DNA of 45,044 nt from Actinomyces sp. HPA0247 (GTDB lineage: Bacteria; Actinomycetota; Actinomycetes; Actinomycetales; Actinomycetaceae). The DNA lies in NCBI GenBank assembly GCA_000411415.1, contig KE150450.1:1-45044 (forward strand), read 5' to 3'. The notes below the pieces were generated by a model. It was not told the origin of the DNA. It ran no database searches and was given only the letters and a program-made list of their open reading frames with translations. The position numbers and the translations under genes were made by a program. Positions 1-17,400 of the stretch are shown one piece after another (the stretch's first letter is position 1; every line of letters starts with the position of its first letter).

Positions 1-3
1 GTG

Positions 4-122
4 TTGTGGCGGTGTCCTACTCTCCCACAACCTGGCGGTTGCAGTACCATTGGCGCTGCCGGGCTTAGCTTCCAGGTTCGGAATGGAGGCTGGGCGTTTC
101 CCCGGTGCTATGACCACCACAA
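4..122 (-). rRNA. rrf: 5S ribosomal RNA
   Basis: 5S rRNA, the last gene of the minus-strand rRNA operon. The ends were set by the terminal helix: the 5' strand TTGTGGTGGT (from 122) pairs over ten positions with the 3' strand ACCGCCACAA (ending at 4). The resulting 119 nt fits bacterial 5S. The 126-base spacer to 23S (123-248) holds no tRNA or gene that I can see. Any operon terminator lies left of the window. Confidence 0.93.
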
Positions 123-248
123 GAATTGGTGTTCAACACTCCCCTCACCGTGTTTGGTGGGGTGTGGGTTGATCGTGGTTTGTATAGTGGTTGCGGCTGT
201 TTCGTTGCCTGGTTTTTGTTCACCCCAACGTTGTTTGTGTGTTGGGTG

Positions 249-3375
<3,127 letters not shown>

Positions 3376-3692
3376 AACACAAAAAACAGTACAGAACAAA
3401 TATGCTCGCAACCACTATACAAATCACAAACAACCCACCACACACACCCAGACACCCAAACCACAAACGATCCAGGCCGGGCATGCAGGCAACCACCACA
3501 ACAAGCGGCGGACGCTCACACGGTGTTGAACGTGAACCCGACAGTGTGCTCATCTGCTAAAAACTTTATATGCCCAACCCACGAAACGCACCCACACCCA
3601 CCACCCACATCAGGTGGCGTACACATGCAGGCACAAGAAAACAACCACACACCCACAACAGGCGCAATGATCGTCCCCCACAAAACTGGGCT
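3376..3692 (-). other. 16S-23S internal transcribed spacer, no tRNA
   Basis: Spacer of about 317 bases between 16S and 23S. I looked for tRNA cloverleaf elements (the GGTTCRANYCC arm, paired acceptor ends) and found none, as is common in actinobacteria. The plus strand is rich in A and C, so the transcript is rich in G and T. Sequences flanking 16S and 23S probably form the processing stems. Confidence 0.7.
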
Positions 3693-5240
<1,548 letters not shown>

Positions 5241-5460
5241 AACAAAAACGTTAAAGCCCAGAAAAACCAACCAACCAAACAAGGCCAGCCAGCAATCCCA
5301 ACCAAAAACACTCAAAAACAAAAAACAGGCATAAAAAACAAACAAACACACTATCGAGTTCACAAACAACACCCACACACCCCAACAACCAAGCCACAAA
5401 ACCCAGCCACCAAAGCAGTGAACCACCACCACAAACCCACTCACAAGCTCGCGGCGACAG
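5241..5460 (-). other. rRNA operon leader
   Basis: Transcribed leader between the rRNA promoter and 16S, about 220 bases, with a strong strand bias: the transcript is mostly G and T. No gene was found. Open frames here encode low-complexity peptides and were dismissed. Antitermination and RNase III processing elements would be expected here, but I cannot pinpoint them. Confidence 0.5.
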
Positions 5461-5466
5461 GTGAAT

Positions 5467-5495
5467 AATCTACTCACCCCCACACCCAAAGTCAA
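5467..5495 (-). promoter_or_regulatory. rRNA operon promoter
   Basis: On the minus strand TTGACT (5495-5490) and TAGATT (5472-5467) are separated by exactly 17 bases, a near-consensus primary sigma factor promoter. It predicts a transcription start near 5460, about 220 bases before 16S. It is the best promoter match seen upstream of the operon. A second, further-upstream promoter is possible but not convincing. Confidence 0.75.
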
Positions 5496-5598
5496 ACCAA
5501 AACACCGTGACCCCCAACACACACCCCACAAACCCAACAAACACAACGAAAAGTCGACTTCAATTTCTCTTGCACTCCCCCACTTCAGCATCAAAAGG

Positions 5599-5637
5599 GC
5601 GGGCCCGACCGCGCCTCAGAAGCGCGATCGGGCCCGC
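5599..5637 (-). terminator. Terminator downstream of the malic enzyme gene
   Basis: Inverted repeat with 16-base arms (GCGGGCCCGATCGCGC in the minus-strand reading), one mismatch and a 7-base loop. It is followed on the minus strand by CCTTTTGATG. It lies 20 bases after the malic enzyme stop and insulates that gene from the rRNA promoter region. Confidence 0.8.
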
Positions 5638-5656
5638 AAAACAGCCGAAATGACTC

Positions 5657-7084
5657 TCAGTTCACATCCATGTCGGGCTGGACGGGGATATCCACGGTCG
5701 GAAGGTCACGCACGGCGCGACGCACGGCCTTGGAGACGGCGGGCGCAACCCGCTTATCGAAGGCACCGGGGATGATGTAGGACGGGCTGAGCTCGTCCTC
5801 GGAGATCACCGACGCGATAGCTACGGCGGCAACGCGCAGGACCTCGGTCGTAATCTCCTTGACCTTCGCATCGAGGAGACCACGGAACAGACCGGGGAAG
5901 GCCAGCACGTTGTTGATCTGGTTCGGGTAGTCGCTTCGTCCGGTGGCGACGACGGCGGCGTACTTGCCGGCGCCGATCGGATCAACCTCGGGCGTGGGGT
6001 TCGCCAGGGCGAAGACGATCGCGTCGTCGGCCATGGTCTCAATGTCGGCGGGCTCGAGGATGTTGCCGGAGGAGACGCCGATGAAGACGTCGGCGCCCTT
6101 CAGGACCTCCTTGAGGGAGCCGTGGACGTGGCGGGGGTTGGTCGCCTCGGCCAGGGCCTTGCGGGAGGGGTGCATGCCTTCGGTGGCGTCGCCGGACAGC
6201 GCGCCGTCGCGACCACAGCCGATGATGTCGCGCGCGCCCTGAGCGAGCAGCAGTCGGATGATTGCGTTACCGGCGGCGCCGACGCCGGAGACGACGATAC
6301 GCACGTCTTCGATCTTCTTGCCCACGATCTTCAGCGCGTTGATCAGCGCGGAGAGCACCACGATCGCGGTGCCGTGCTGGTCGTCGTGGAAGACGGGGAT
6401 GTCGAGCTCGGCGCGCAGGCGCTCTTCGATCTCGAAGCAACGCGGCGCGGAGATGTCCTCCAGGTTGATGCCACCGTACGCGGGCGCGATGGCCTTGACG
6501 ATCGCGATGATCTCCTCGGTGTCCTTGGTGTCCAGGACGACGGGCCACGCGTCGACGCCGCCGAATTCCTTGAACAGGACGGCCTTGCCCTCCATGACGG
6601 GCAGGGCGGCCTCGGGCCCGATGTCGCCCAGGCCGAGCACCGCGGTGCCGTCGGAGACGACCGCGACCGTGTTGGCCTTCATGGTCAGCAGGTGGGCCTT
6701 CTGGGGCATGTCGTGGATGGCGGTGCACACGCGGGCAACGCCGGGGGTGTAGGCGCGCGAGAGGTCGTCACGGTTGCGCAGCGGCACCTTGGAGTGGATT
6801 TCCACCTTGCCGCCGATGTGGCTCATGAAGGTCTGGTCGGCGACCGAGTCGGAGGCTACGCCAGGCAGCGCGTTGATGGCGTCGCGGACCTCGCGGCGGT
6901 GCTCGGAATCGCGCATGTCGCACGTCAGGTCGATGATGATGCGCCCACGGTCGGAGTCGGCCACGTCGAGGCCTTTGATCTCCGCTCCAGTCGAAGAGAC
7001 AGCGTCAACAATGGACGCGATGGAAGTCGTCTTCTCGTCCACCTCGATGCGGTAGGAGGCGGTGTACGACGGCGATGTGCGCAT
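5657..7084 (-). CDS. NAD(P)-dependent malic enzyme with N-terminal ACT domain
   Basis: Converts malate to pyruvate and CO2 with reduction of NAD(P), a cytosolic link between the C4 and C3 pools. The 475-residue protein has an ACT-like regulatory domain at residues 1-85, then the malic enzyme fold. Visible catalytic elements are Tyr112 in AYTPGVA, Lys167 in MEGKAVLF, metal-binding Glu209-Asp210, and HDDQHGT at 233-239. The dinucleotide-binding loop VSGVGAAG is at 265-272. The length suits the short prokaryotic type; the ACT domain suggests amino-acid control of activity (inference). The start is supported by AAAGGACAGAT just upstream. NAD versus NADP preference cannot be read with confidence. 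It is monocistronic with its own terminator. Confidence 0.9.
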   Translation of the reverse strand: MRTSPSYTASYRIEVDEKTTSIASIVDAVSSTGAEIKGLDVADSDRGRIIIDLTCDMRDSEHRREVRDAINALPGVASDSVADQTFMSHIGGKVEIHSKVPLRNRDDLSRAYTPGVARVCTAIHDMPQKAHLLTMKANTVAVVSDGTAVLGLGDIGPEAALPVMEGKAVLFKEFGGVDAWPVVLDTKDTEEIIAIVKAIAPAYGGINLEDISAPRCFEIEERLRAELDIPVFHDDQHGTAIVVLSALINALKIVGKKIEDVRIVVSGVGAAGNAIIRLLLAQGARDIIGCGRDGALSGDATEGMHPSRKALAEATNPRHVHGSLKEVLKGADVFIGVSSGNILEPADIETMADDAIVFALANPTPEVDPIGAGKYAAVVATGRSDYPNQINNVLAFPGLFRGLLDAKVKEITTEVLRVAAVAIASVISEDELSPSYIIPGAFDKRVAPAVSKAVRRAVRDLPTVDIPVQPDMDVN

Positions 7085-7304
7085 ATCTGTCCTTTCGTTG
7101 GGCGCCCGGCCACAGGCGGTCAGGCTGTCCTCACGCGCTCATCCTAAGTAACTTTGTACACCTGCCGGAAGGGGGAGGCCACAACGTGGACACGTGCGCA
7201 TGATCAGGGACGAGGCCGGGGCTCCTTCTGGGGAAAGCACGCACGAGGCCGGGGTGCGTTCGCCGAATCCTGTCCGCGAAGCAGTATGCACAGTCCCAAC
7301 ACGA
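7085..7304. other. Intergenic region upstream of the malic enzyme gene
   Basis: Gap between the gatB terminator and the malic enzyme start, presumably holding the malic enzyme promoter, which I cannot place confidently. It holds two same-direction copies of the recurrent 12-mer ACGAGGCCGGGG (7210-7221 and 7243-7254, 33 bases apart). No convincing gene is present. Confidence 0.5.
7210..7254 (+). repeat. Two direct copies of the 12-mer ACGAGGCCGGGG
   Basis: Exact copies at 7210-7221 and 7243-7254, in the same orientation and 33 bases apart. They belong to the window-wide motif family. Unlike other copies, neither forms a hairpin with a nearby complementary copy. Confidence 0.8.
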
Positions 7305-7343
7305 CGAAAGGGGCCGGGATCGCATCGATCCCGGCCCCTTTCG
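7305..7343 (-). terminator. Terminator of the gatCAB operon
   Basis: Perfect 16-base inverted repeat (CGAAAGGGGCCGGGAT and its complement) around a 7-base loop, lying 17 bases after the gatB stop. On the minus strand the second arm ends in a CCCTTTCG run, consistent with an intrinsic terminator. Confidence 0.85.
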
Positions 7344-7359
7344 CTCGCGAGGATGAACC

Positions 7360-8856
7360 TCAGGCGCCGACCATCTCCATGATCAGCTCGCGCACGCGGG
7401 CGGCGTCAGCCTGCCCGCGGGTGGCCTTCATGACCGCACCGACGAGGGCGCCGGCCGCCTGGACCTTGCCGCCCTTGATCTTCTCGACGATGTCGGGGTG
7501 GGCGTCCAGGGCCTCCTGGACGGCCGCCGTCAGGGCACCGTCGTCGGAGACAACCTCGAGGCCTCGGGCCTCGACGACCTGCGTCGGGTCACCTTCGCCC
7601 GCGAGGACGCCCTCGAGGGCCTGACGCGCCAGCTTGTCGTTGATGCGGCCAGAGTCGATGAGACCCTGGAGCTCAGCGACCTGAGCGGGGCTGACCCCGG
7701 CCTCGTCCAGGGAAACCTCGCGTTCCTTGGCGCGACGCGAGATCTCGCCCATCCACCACTTGCGGGCGGAGGCGGGATCGCAGCCAGCGGCAACCGTGGC
7801 CTCGATGAGCTCCAGGGCGCCAGCGTTGATGACGTCGCGCATCTCCATGTCCGCGTAGCCCCATTCGGAGCGCAGGCGGCGGCGCTTGGCGACGGGCAGC
7901 TCGGGCAGCGAGGCGCGCAGCTCCTCCACCCACGCACGATCCGGGCGGATCGGGACCAGGTCGGGCTCGGGGAAGTAGCGGTAGTCCTCGGAATCCGACT
8001 TCTCACGACCGGACGACGTTGAGCCGTCCTCCTCGTGGTAGTGGCGGGTCTCCTGCAGGATCGTGCCGCCATCGGCCAGGATCTGGGCCTGACGCTGCAT
8101 CTCGTAGCGCACGGCCGAGGCGATGCCACGGAAGGAGTTCACGTTCTTCGTCTCGGTACGCGTCCCCAGGGGCGACTCGGGCGTCGGGCGCAGCGACACG
8201 TTGATGTCGGCGCGCACGTTGCCGCGCTCCATGCGGGCCTCGGACACGTCGAGGGCACGGAAGATGTCGCGCAGGGCCTGCACGTAGGCGGCAGCCACCT
8301 CGGGCGCACGCTCGCCAGCGCCCTCGATCGGGCGGGTTACGATCTCCACGAGCGGGACGCCCGCACGGTTGTAGTCCACGAGCGAGTGGTCCGCGCCCTG
8401 GATACGGCCGTCAGCGCCACCGATGTGCGTGTTCTTGCCCGCATCCTCCTCCATGTGCGCGCGCTCAATCTGCACGCGGAACATGGTGCCGTCCTCGAGC
8501 TCGACGTCCACGTAGCCGTCGTGAGCGATCGGCTCGTCGGACTGAGAGGTCTGGAAGGCCTTCGTCAGGTCCGGGTAGAAGTAGTTCTTACGGGCGAAAC
8601 GGCAGTACTCCGCGATCTCGCAGTTCAGGGCCAGGCCGATCTTGATGGCGTACTCGACGGCCTTGTGGTTGACGACCGGCAGGGAGCCGGGCAGACCCAG
8701 CGACACGGGGGTCACGTAGGTGTTCGGGTCGCCACCAAAGGCGTTGGGGGCGGCGTCGAACATCTTGGTCTTGGTGCCCAGCTCGACGTGCACCTCAATG
8801 CCGAGAACCGGGTCGAAGCGGCGGGCCGCCTCGTCGTAATCCATGAGCTCAGTCAT
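7360..8856 (-). CDS. gatB: Asp-tRNA(Asn)/Glu-tRNA(Gln) amidotransferase subunit B
   Basis: GatB binds the mischarged tRNA and phosphorylates the Glu or Asp side chain so that ammonia from GatA can convert it to Gln or Asn. The 498-residue protein begins with the diagnostic [16 protein letters not shown] and contains the family block YYPD-type [18 protein letters not shown]-terminal GatB/YqeY helical domain covers the last 150 residues. I chose ATG at 8856, seven bases after GGAGG and overlapping the gatA stop by one base; GTG at 8859 is the alternative. It is the last gene of gatC-gatA-gatB, transcribed leftward to the terminator at 7305. Confidence 0.95.
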   Translation of the reverse strand: MTELMDYDEAARRFDPVLGIEVHVELGTKTKMFDAAPNAFGGDPNTYVTPVSLGLPGSLPVVNHKAVEYAIKIGLALNCEIAEYCRFARKNYFYPDLTKAFQTSQSDEPIAHDGYVDVELEDGTMFRVQIERAHMEEDAGKNTHIGGADGRIQGADHSLVDYNRAGVPLVEIVTRPIEGAGERAPEVAAAYVQALRDIFRALDVSEARMERGNVRADINVSLRPTPESPLGTRTETKNVNSFRGIASAVRYEMQRQAQILADGGTILQETRHYHEEDGSTSSGREKSDSEDYRYFPEPDLVPIRPDRAWVEELRASLPELPVAKRRRLRSEWGYADMEMRDVINAGALELIEATVAAGCDPASARKWWMGEISRRAKEREVSLDEAGVSPAQVAELQGLIDSGRINDKLARQALEGVLAGEGDPTQVVEARGLEVVSDDGALTAAVQEALDAHPDIVEKIKGGKVQAAGALVGAVMKATRGQADAARVRELIMEMVGA

Positions 8857-10361
8857 CACTTTTCCTCCCAGTTAGCTGCGGGGCACTGACCCGCGACGTC
8901 GTCGCTGAGCGCCTCCACCAGGGACGCCACCTTGTACATGACCAGGTCGCCGCGCGCGGGGGCCAGCACCTGGAAGCCGATGGGCAGGCCCTCGGAGGAC
9001 ACCGCGTTGGGCACGTTCATGCCGGGGATACCCGCGAGGTTCGCGGGGATCGTCGCGACGTCGTAGAGGTACATGGCCAGCGGATCGGAGGTCTTCTCGC
9101 CGAACTTGAAGGCCGTCTCGGGCGCCGTCGGGGACACGAGGACGTCGACCTGCTCGAACACCGCGTCGAAGTCACGCTGAATGAGCGTGCGCACCTTCTG
9201 CGCGCTGCCGTAGTAGGCGTCGTAGTAGCCAGCCGAAAGCACGTGCGTGCCCAGGATGATGCGGCGCTTGACCTCGTCGCCGAAGCCGGCCTCGCGGGTG
9301 GCGGCCATGACGCGCTCGGCGGTCACGGGGCCCTCGGTGGGCTCGACGCGGATGCCGTAGCGCATGCCGTCGAAGCGGGCCAGGTTCGAAGAGACCTCGG
9401 CGGGCATGATCAGGTAGTAGGCGCCCAGCGAGTATTCCAGGTGCGGGCACGAGACCTCGACGATCTGCGCGCCAGCCTCGCGCAGCTTCTCGACGGTGGC
9501 GTTGAAGGCGTCGATGACGTCCTGCTGGTAACCCTCGCCGCTCAGCTCCTTGACGACGCCGACCTTCAAGCCCTTCATGGAGCCCTGTGCAGCCACGGTT
9601 TCGACAGCCTCGGTGAGCGCGGGAACCGGCTCGTTCAGAGACGTCGAGTCGTGGGGGTCGTAGCCGCCGATCAGCTCGGTGAGTACGGCCGCGTCGGCGA
9701 CCGTGCGGGTGACGGGGCCGATCTGGTCCAGGGACGAGGCCATGGCCACCAGGCCGTAACGCGACACCGCGCCGTACGTGGGCTTCGCGCCGACCGTGCC
9801 GGTCACGAACGCGGGCTGGCGGATCGAGCCGCCCGTATCGGAACCGAGCGCGAGGGGCACCATGTAGGCTGCAACAGCCGCTGCCGAGCCACCGCCGGAG
9901 CCGCCGGGGATACGCTCGGTGTCCCACGGATTCTTCGTCGCACCGAACGCGGAGTGCTCGGTGGACGAACCCATGGCGAACTCGTCCATGTTGGTCTTGC
10001 CGACGATGGGCAGGCCGGCTTCCTTGATCTTGGTGGTGACGGTCGCATCGTAGGGAGGCTCCCAGTCGCCCAGGATCTTCGAGGCGCAGGTGGTGCGCAG
10101 GCCGCGCGTCACCACGTTGTCCTTGACGGCGATCGGCACGCCCGCCAGGCGGTGCAGGGTCTCCCCCGCCGCGCGGCGCGCGTCCACGTCGGCCGCGGTG
10201 GCCAGGGCGCCCTCACGGTCGACGGTGATGAAGGCGTTGACGCGGTCATCGATGGCATCGATGCGGTCCAGGCACGCCTGAGTCAGCTCGACGGAGGTGA
10301 TCTCGCCGGCGGCCAGCATATCCGCCAGCTCGAGGGCGCTCTTCTTCAGCAGCTCGTTCAT
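8856..10361 (-). CDS. gatA: Asp-tRNA(Asn)/Glu-tRNA(Gln) amidotransferase subunit A
   Basis: Glutamine-hydrolysing subunit that releases ammonia for GatB. It belongs to the amidase-signature family, with the Ser-cisSer-Lys triad readable as Lys80 (AVKDN), Ser155 (GGSGGGSA) and nucleophile Ser179 ([11 protein letters not shown]). The length is 501 residues from ATG at 10361, which overlaps the gatC stop as TGATG and is preceded by GGGGGAGG. The frame stays open further upstream into gatC, but that extension is an overlap artefact. The tight overlaps suggest coupled translation of the three subunits. Confidence 0.95.
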   Translation of the reverse strand: MNELLKKSALELADMLAAGEITSVELTQACLDRIDAIDDRVNAFITVDREGALATAADVDARRAAGETLHRLAGVPIAVKDNVVTRGLRTTCASKILGDWEPPYDATVTTKIKEAGLPIVGKTNMDEFAMGSSTEHSAFGATKNPWDTERIPGGSGGGSAAAVAAYMVPLALGSDTGGSIRQPAFVTGTVGAKPTYGAVSRYGLVAMASSLDQIGPVTRTVADAAVLTELIGGYDPHDSTSLNEPVPALTEAVETVAAQGSMKGLKVGVVKELSGEGYQQDVIDAFNATVEKLREAGAQIVEVSCPHLEYSLGAYYLIMPAEVSSNLARFDGMRYGIRVEPTEGPVTAERVMAATREAGFGDEVKRRIILGTHVLSAGYYDAYYGSAQKVRTLIQRDFDAVFEQVDVLVSPTAPETAFKFGEKTSDPLAMYLYDVATIPANLAGIPGMNVPNAVSSEGLPIGFQVLAPARGDLVMYKVASLVEALSDDVAGQCPAANWEEK

Positions 10362-10657
10362 CAGTCCTCCCCCAGAATCTGCGGAACCAGGAACTGACCA
10401 TCCTGGGCGGCGGGCGCCTGGGCGAGCACCTCGTCGCGGTTCACGGTTTCGCCCACCACGTCCTCGCGCCACACGTTGGTCAGCGGAATCGGGTGGGACG
10501 TGGCGGGAACCTCGGGGGTGGCGACCTCGGACACCTTGGAGACGGCGTCGGCGATCGCGTCGAGTTCACCCGCGAAACGCGTAATTTCCTCGTCGGTCAA
10601 TGCGATATGGGCCAGGCCCGCGACGCGGGCGACCTCGTCAGTACTAATGCGTGACAT
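10361..10657 (-). CDS. gatC: Asp-tRNA(Asn)/Glu-tRNA(Gln) amidotransferase subunit C
   Basis: Small subunit that wraps around GatA and GatB and stabilises the complex. The 98-residue protein starts [20 protein letters not shown], the usual GatC helix, and ends in a conserved FLVPQIL segment. An ATG three codons upstream (10666) lacks a spaced ribosome site, while the chosen ATG has GGTAGG nine bases before it. First gene of the operon, divergent from the phospholipase D gene with only 18 bases between the two starts, so their promoters must overlap each other or the opposing gene. Confidence 0.92.
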   Translation of the reverse strand: MSRISTDEVARVAGLAHIALTDEEITRFAGELDAIADAVSKVSEVATPEVPATSHPIPLTNVWREDVVGETVNRDEVLAQAPAAQDGQFLVPQILGED

Positions 10658-10675
10658 GTGTGGCATCCTACCCGT

Positions 10676-11941
10676 ATGGCCTTTTCACAGCGACGCCAAC
10701 TCACCAGGCAGACGTGGTCGATCGTCAAAAAAGCGGGCATTGCCCTGCTCGCCGCCCAGGCGGCGGCGGTCGTCACCGTCCACGCGATCGACCGCATGCG
10801 CACCGCCCGTATCCCCGGTGGCGTGCACGGTTTCCCGACCCTGCCTCCCGCCGACACCCAGATCGGCGACACCGTGGCGCGCACGTACACGGAGGGACAC
10901 TCCCTGTACGAGGACATGCTGGAGGCCATCGAAGGGGCGACGCATCACATTTATTTCGAGACCTTCATTTGGCGCTCGGACAGCTGGGGACAGCGATTCA
11001 AGGACGCGCTGATCGCCGCCGCACAGCGCGGTGTCGAGGTCTTCTGCATCTGGGATGGCTTCGGTGTCCTCAACCAGGATCCGCGCTTCTACAAGTTCCC
11101 CGAGTTGCCGAACCTGCACGTGCGCAAGTTCCCGACGCTGCGCTCGGGCTTCTTCACCCTGAACATTCGTCGCACGGGCCAGGATCACCGCAAGATCCTC
11201 GTGGTCGACGGCGAGGTCGGCTTCGTGGGCGGCTACAACATTGGCGATCCGTTTGCGAACGAGTGGCGCGACACCCACGTGCGCATCACGGGCGAGGCCG
11301 TGTGGGAGCTGGAAAACGGCTTCGTCGACTTCTGGAACCACTTCCGCCCCGCAACCAGCCCCGAGCTACCGGATCAGGGTGCGCGCGCGTGGAGCGCGGA
11401 CGTGACCGCGCAGTTCAACCTGCCGCACTACCTCCTCTTCCCGATCCGCGGCATGTACATCGACGCGATCGAGCGCGCGACCGACCGTGTCCTCATCACG
11501 ACGGCGTACTTCATCCCCGACCGCGAGGTCCTCGGCTCCCTGATCGCCGCGGCCCGCCGCGGCGTGCGCGTCCAGGTGCTGATCCCCGAGTATTCCAACC
11601 ACATCCTGGCGGATTGGGTGGCGCGCCCCTACTACGGTGAGCTGCTGCGCGAGGGCGTGGAGATCTGGCTGTACCGTCACGCGATGGTCCACTCGAAGAC
11701 GATGACGGTGGACGGTCGCTGGTCGACGATCGGCACGGCGAACATCGATCGCCTGTCGATGCGTGGCAACTACGAGGTGTGCCTGCAGTTCTTCTCTCGC
11801 CCGCTGGCCGCGCGCATGGAGGAGATTTTCGCGAACGACCTGACGACGGCCCGCCGCCTGACGATCGACGAGTGGGAGAAGCGCTCGACCCTCACCCGCG
11901 TGGGCGAGGTGTTGCTGGGCCCCTTGGAGCCCCTCGTCTGA
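10676..11941 (+). CDS. Cardiolipin synthase-like phospholipase D family protein
   Basis: Likely makes cardiolipin or transfers phosphatidyl groups at the cytoplasmic membrane. The 421-residue protein has an N-terminal hydrophobic segment at about 18-36 and two phospholipase D HxKx4D motifs: His171/Lys173/Asp178 (HRKILVVD) and His339/Lys341/Asp346 (HSKTMTVD), each followed by a conserved GG or GTAN(I/M)D element. Length and the single membrane anchor fit bacterial cardiolipin synthases of the Cls family. Many actinobacteria make cardiolipin with a CDP-alcohol type enzyme instead, so the physiological reaction is uncertain. The start at 10676 is preferred over an in-frame ATG at 10658 inside the gatC start region. 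Confidence 0.85.
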   Translation: MAFSQRRQLTRQTWSIVKKAGIALLAAQAAAVVTVHAIDRMRTARIPGGVHGFPTLPPADTQIGDTVARTYTEGHSLYEDMLEAIEGATHHIYFETFIWRSDSWGQRFKDALIAAAQRGVEVFCIWDGFGVLNQDPRFYKFPELPNLHVRKFPTLRSGFFTLNIRRTGQDHRKILVVDGEVGFVGGYNIGDPFANEWRDTHVRITGEAVWELENGFVDFWNHFRPATSPELPDQGARAWSADVTAQFNLPHYLLFPIRGMYIDAIERATDRVLITTAYFIPDREVLGSLIAAARRGVRVQVLIPEYSNHILADWVARPYYGELLREGVEIWLYRHAMVHSKTMTVDGRWSTIGTANIDRLSMRGNYEVCLQFFSRPLAARMEEIFANDLTTARRLTIDEWEKRSTLTRVGEVLLGPLEPLV

Positions 11942-11942
11942 G

Positions 11943-11953
11943 CCCCGGCCTCG

Positions 11954-11954
<1 letters not shown>
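11943..11954 (-). repeat. ACGAGGCCGGGG motif copy at the ligA stop
   Basis: Exact complement copy filling the 12-base gap between the convergent phospholipase D and ligA genes; the motif's first base is the last base of the ligA TAA stop. It forms no hairpin on its own. Confidence 0.75.
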
Positions 11955-14344
<2,390 letters not shown>

Positions 14345-14462
14345 TCATAGCCACATGGGCGGGCGACGGTGTTTATCCACAGGGCTTCGGGGGCGTGAAC
14401 GGTTATCCACAGGGCTTGTCCTGGCGTTTGAATGCGCCCACAAGGGGCGGGATCGTTGGGTT

Positions 14463-17400
14463 ATGAAAGATTCTGGTTGTCTCGCCCGCACTGCCCTGCG
14501 CACCGACCTGCACCTCGCGTGCGTTCAGGGACCCGACGTTGGTGTCGTAGTGGCCCCCGGCACGGTCGGTCGCGCGGGCGATATGCCCCTGTCATGCGCG
14601 AGCGTGGCGCGCACACACGCGGTTTTCACCACGCGTGAGGGTCGCGCGTTCCTTGATGCCCGACCGGATTCCCCTCCGTTTCGTCTGCGCACCCGCGCGC
14701 GCTGGTGGCGCAGTGCCCGCACCGCGCGGGAGATGACCGCCGGGGCCCGCCTGCGCCTCGGCGACGACGTCTTCGAGGTCCGCGCGCGCCCGATGCGCTT
14801 GGCCTGGCCGGGCGTCGAGCGACGAGGCCGGGGCTCGCTCACGGGATCGTCCCTGCTCAGGGGCGCACCCCTGGTTTCCGTCGTCGTCATGCTCGGTTTC
14901 ATGGGCTGGCGCCTGCGAGCAGCCGCGAGCGCTCCACGGTTATGGATCGGTATCGCTTCGCTGGTGGCGGCCGTCGCCTGCGTCACCGCGATCATTCTCT
15001 GCTGGCGTGCGCGTCGGCGGCGTAGGGGTTGGGATGGTGCCACGCTCTCACTGGTGCTCGCTGGACTACCTGACTGCGGCCCCTCGCCCCGGAGCGTGCG
15101 GGCGAGCGTGTGGCCGGGACGGGCCACGAGCCCCCGTCAACGCGTGCTCCTCTCGACGTCGTCGGATGAGCCGGGGCGCTCCGCGCTCGGTATCGCGGGA
15201 CTCCACGCCACCCAGTGTGCCCTGTGGTGCGCGGGGCAGATAGCCGCGCAGGTGGGAGGCGCGAGGGTGTGGTGGAACAGCGCCTCCCCCGTCCTGCTGG
15301 GGCACGCGGGCGTGGACATCCACGTGAGTGCTGGCGAGTCGTGCCCGCACTGCGCGCGAGGCGCGGAGGATGACAGACCGACCGTGCACATCGGGTACGC
15401 ATCCTCCGTCGCACGCCTGCCGTCCTGGTGCGCGCAGGTGTGCATCACCGACGATCTGCCGGTCGCACCTCAGTGGTGGTGGACGGTCACCCGAGCGGAT
15501 GCGCGCGACGCTCTCCCCTCGCGCGTGGGATGGGATCCAGACCATGCCCGCGGATCCTCCGGTGTCCTGAGCGTGCGGATCGGGATGTCGCAGTCCGGCC
15601 CCGTCGAGCTGGACCTGGTCTCGGATGGCCCGCACGCTCTCGTCGCTGGTTGCACGGGTTCCGGGAAATCGGAGGCGCTGATCGGCTGGCTTGCCTCCAT
15701 CGCGCACTGCTACAGCCCCGACAAGGTGCGCTTCGTCCTCATCGACTACAAGGGTGGCTCGACATTCGCCCGCCTGCAGGCACTGCCCCACACGCACGCG
15801 CTCCTCACCGATTTGGATCCCGGTGCGACGACACGGGCTCTCGAGGGGATCGCTGCCGAGCTACAGCGCCGCGAGGAGCAATTGCGTGCACGCGGGTTCC
15901 CCGACCTGGCCACGTGGGAGCGCGCCCACGAGGGCGACCCCTCCTCGGTCCCCAAGGCCCCTGCCAGGCTCATCGTCGCCATCGACGAGTTCCGTTTCCT
16001 CGCCCAGGCCCACCCCTCGTCGATGGAGGTCCTGCTGCGGCTCGCCGCGCAGGGGCGCAGCCTGGGTCTCCACCTCATCGCCGCAACCCAGCGACCGTCG
16101 GGGGCCGTGAGTGCGCAGATGCGCGCCAACATGGACATCCGCCTGTCCCTGCGCTGCGTGAGCGCCGCCGATTCGACCGACATCCTCGGGGACGCACGGG
16201 CCGCCTCGCTGCCCCGGGTTCCCGGGCGCGCTATCCTCGACGGCGTCGGCGTCATCCAGCTGGCCTACATGGATAACGTCGCCGAGGTCGTCTCGCGCTG
16301 CGCGCTGTCGTGGCCACAGGGGGGTACGGCTCCTTTGTGGGCACCCGAGCTGCCCGAAACCCTCACGTGGGGCGAGGTTGATGCTGCGAACGGATCCGCA
16401 ACCGCGCTGACACACCAGCACCCAGGCCCCACCCCGGCGAATGCGGGGGTTCTCACCCTCGGCCTCGTCGAGGGGATCGAGGAGCATTCCCCCTTCGTGT
16501 GGGACGGCGGAAGCATCCAGATTCAGGCCAGCGCGCACGAGGCCAGCCTCGCCTCGCGGTGGGCCCTCGCCCTCGCGACGCGCATCGCGAGTCGGTGCGA
16601 CTATCCCCTCCACGTGATCGGAGACGAGGGCGCTGCGGGCTGCGCGTCATTCCTGGCCTGCGACGACGTCTCCACCATCGACCTGCTGGAGGGCATCTGC
16701 GAGCACGGCCCAGCGATCCTGGCTATCACCGACGCGGCCGCACTGCGCGCCTCCCTCACCCAGGCACTGTCAGCCCCGCAGGCGGATTCCCTCTGGGCCG
16801 CACTGCTGGGTGGGGCACGGCGAGCCGGCGTCATTATCGTCGCAGCCTACCCGGGGCGCTTCACCGCATCGAGTGCCACGATGGGCGCGTTTTCGACACG
16901 CCTCGTGCGCGCACGGGACGCGGACGAAGCACTCCATGCGGGCATCTCCCCCACCGACCTCCGCACACTCGGCCCTGGGCAGGCGCTGCTCGCACGGCCC
17001 GGAGAACGCACCCTCCTCGCATGCATACCCAGGACCGCGTGTGACCTGGAAGCTCATCCGGAACATGAGAGAAGCAGCTGGCGCATCCCCAGCCCGGCCA
17101 CTGTCTCGGCGCTGGTCAGAAATACGGATGCACCGGTCCTGATCGGCCCCACGTACGAGGTGCCGACATGGGATCACCCGCTGCCCTGGATCATCATCGG
17201 CAGACAGGAGGACGCGTCCATCCTCACAGCACTCCACGCGCATCTCGGATGGGCAGAAACGCCAACAATTTCTGACGTAATTCCTCAAGGAGCATGGACT
17301 CGTATCGCCAGATGGGATGGGCACAGAGTTCTCGCGATGAATCCCACGAACAATGTCATTCGCGCGTTAATTCAACACTGCCACGCATCCCCGCTCTCCG

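Noticed and set aside
3376-3692. tRNA-Ile or tRNA-Ala in the rRNA spacer
   Set aside because: No cloverleaf arms or TTCRA signature seen on the minus strand.
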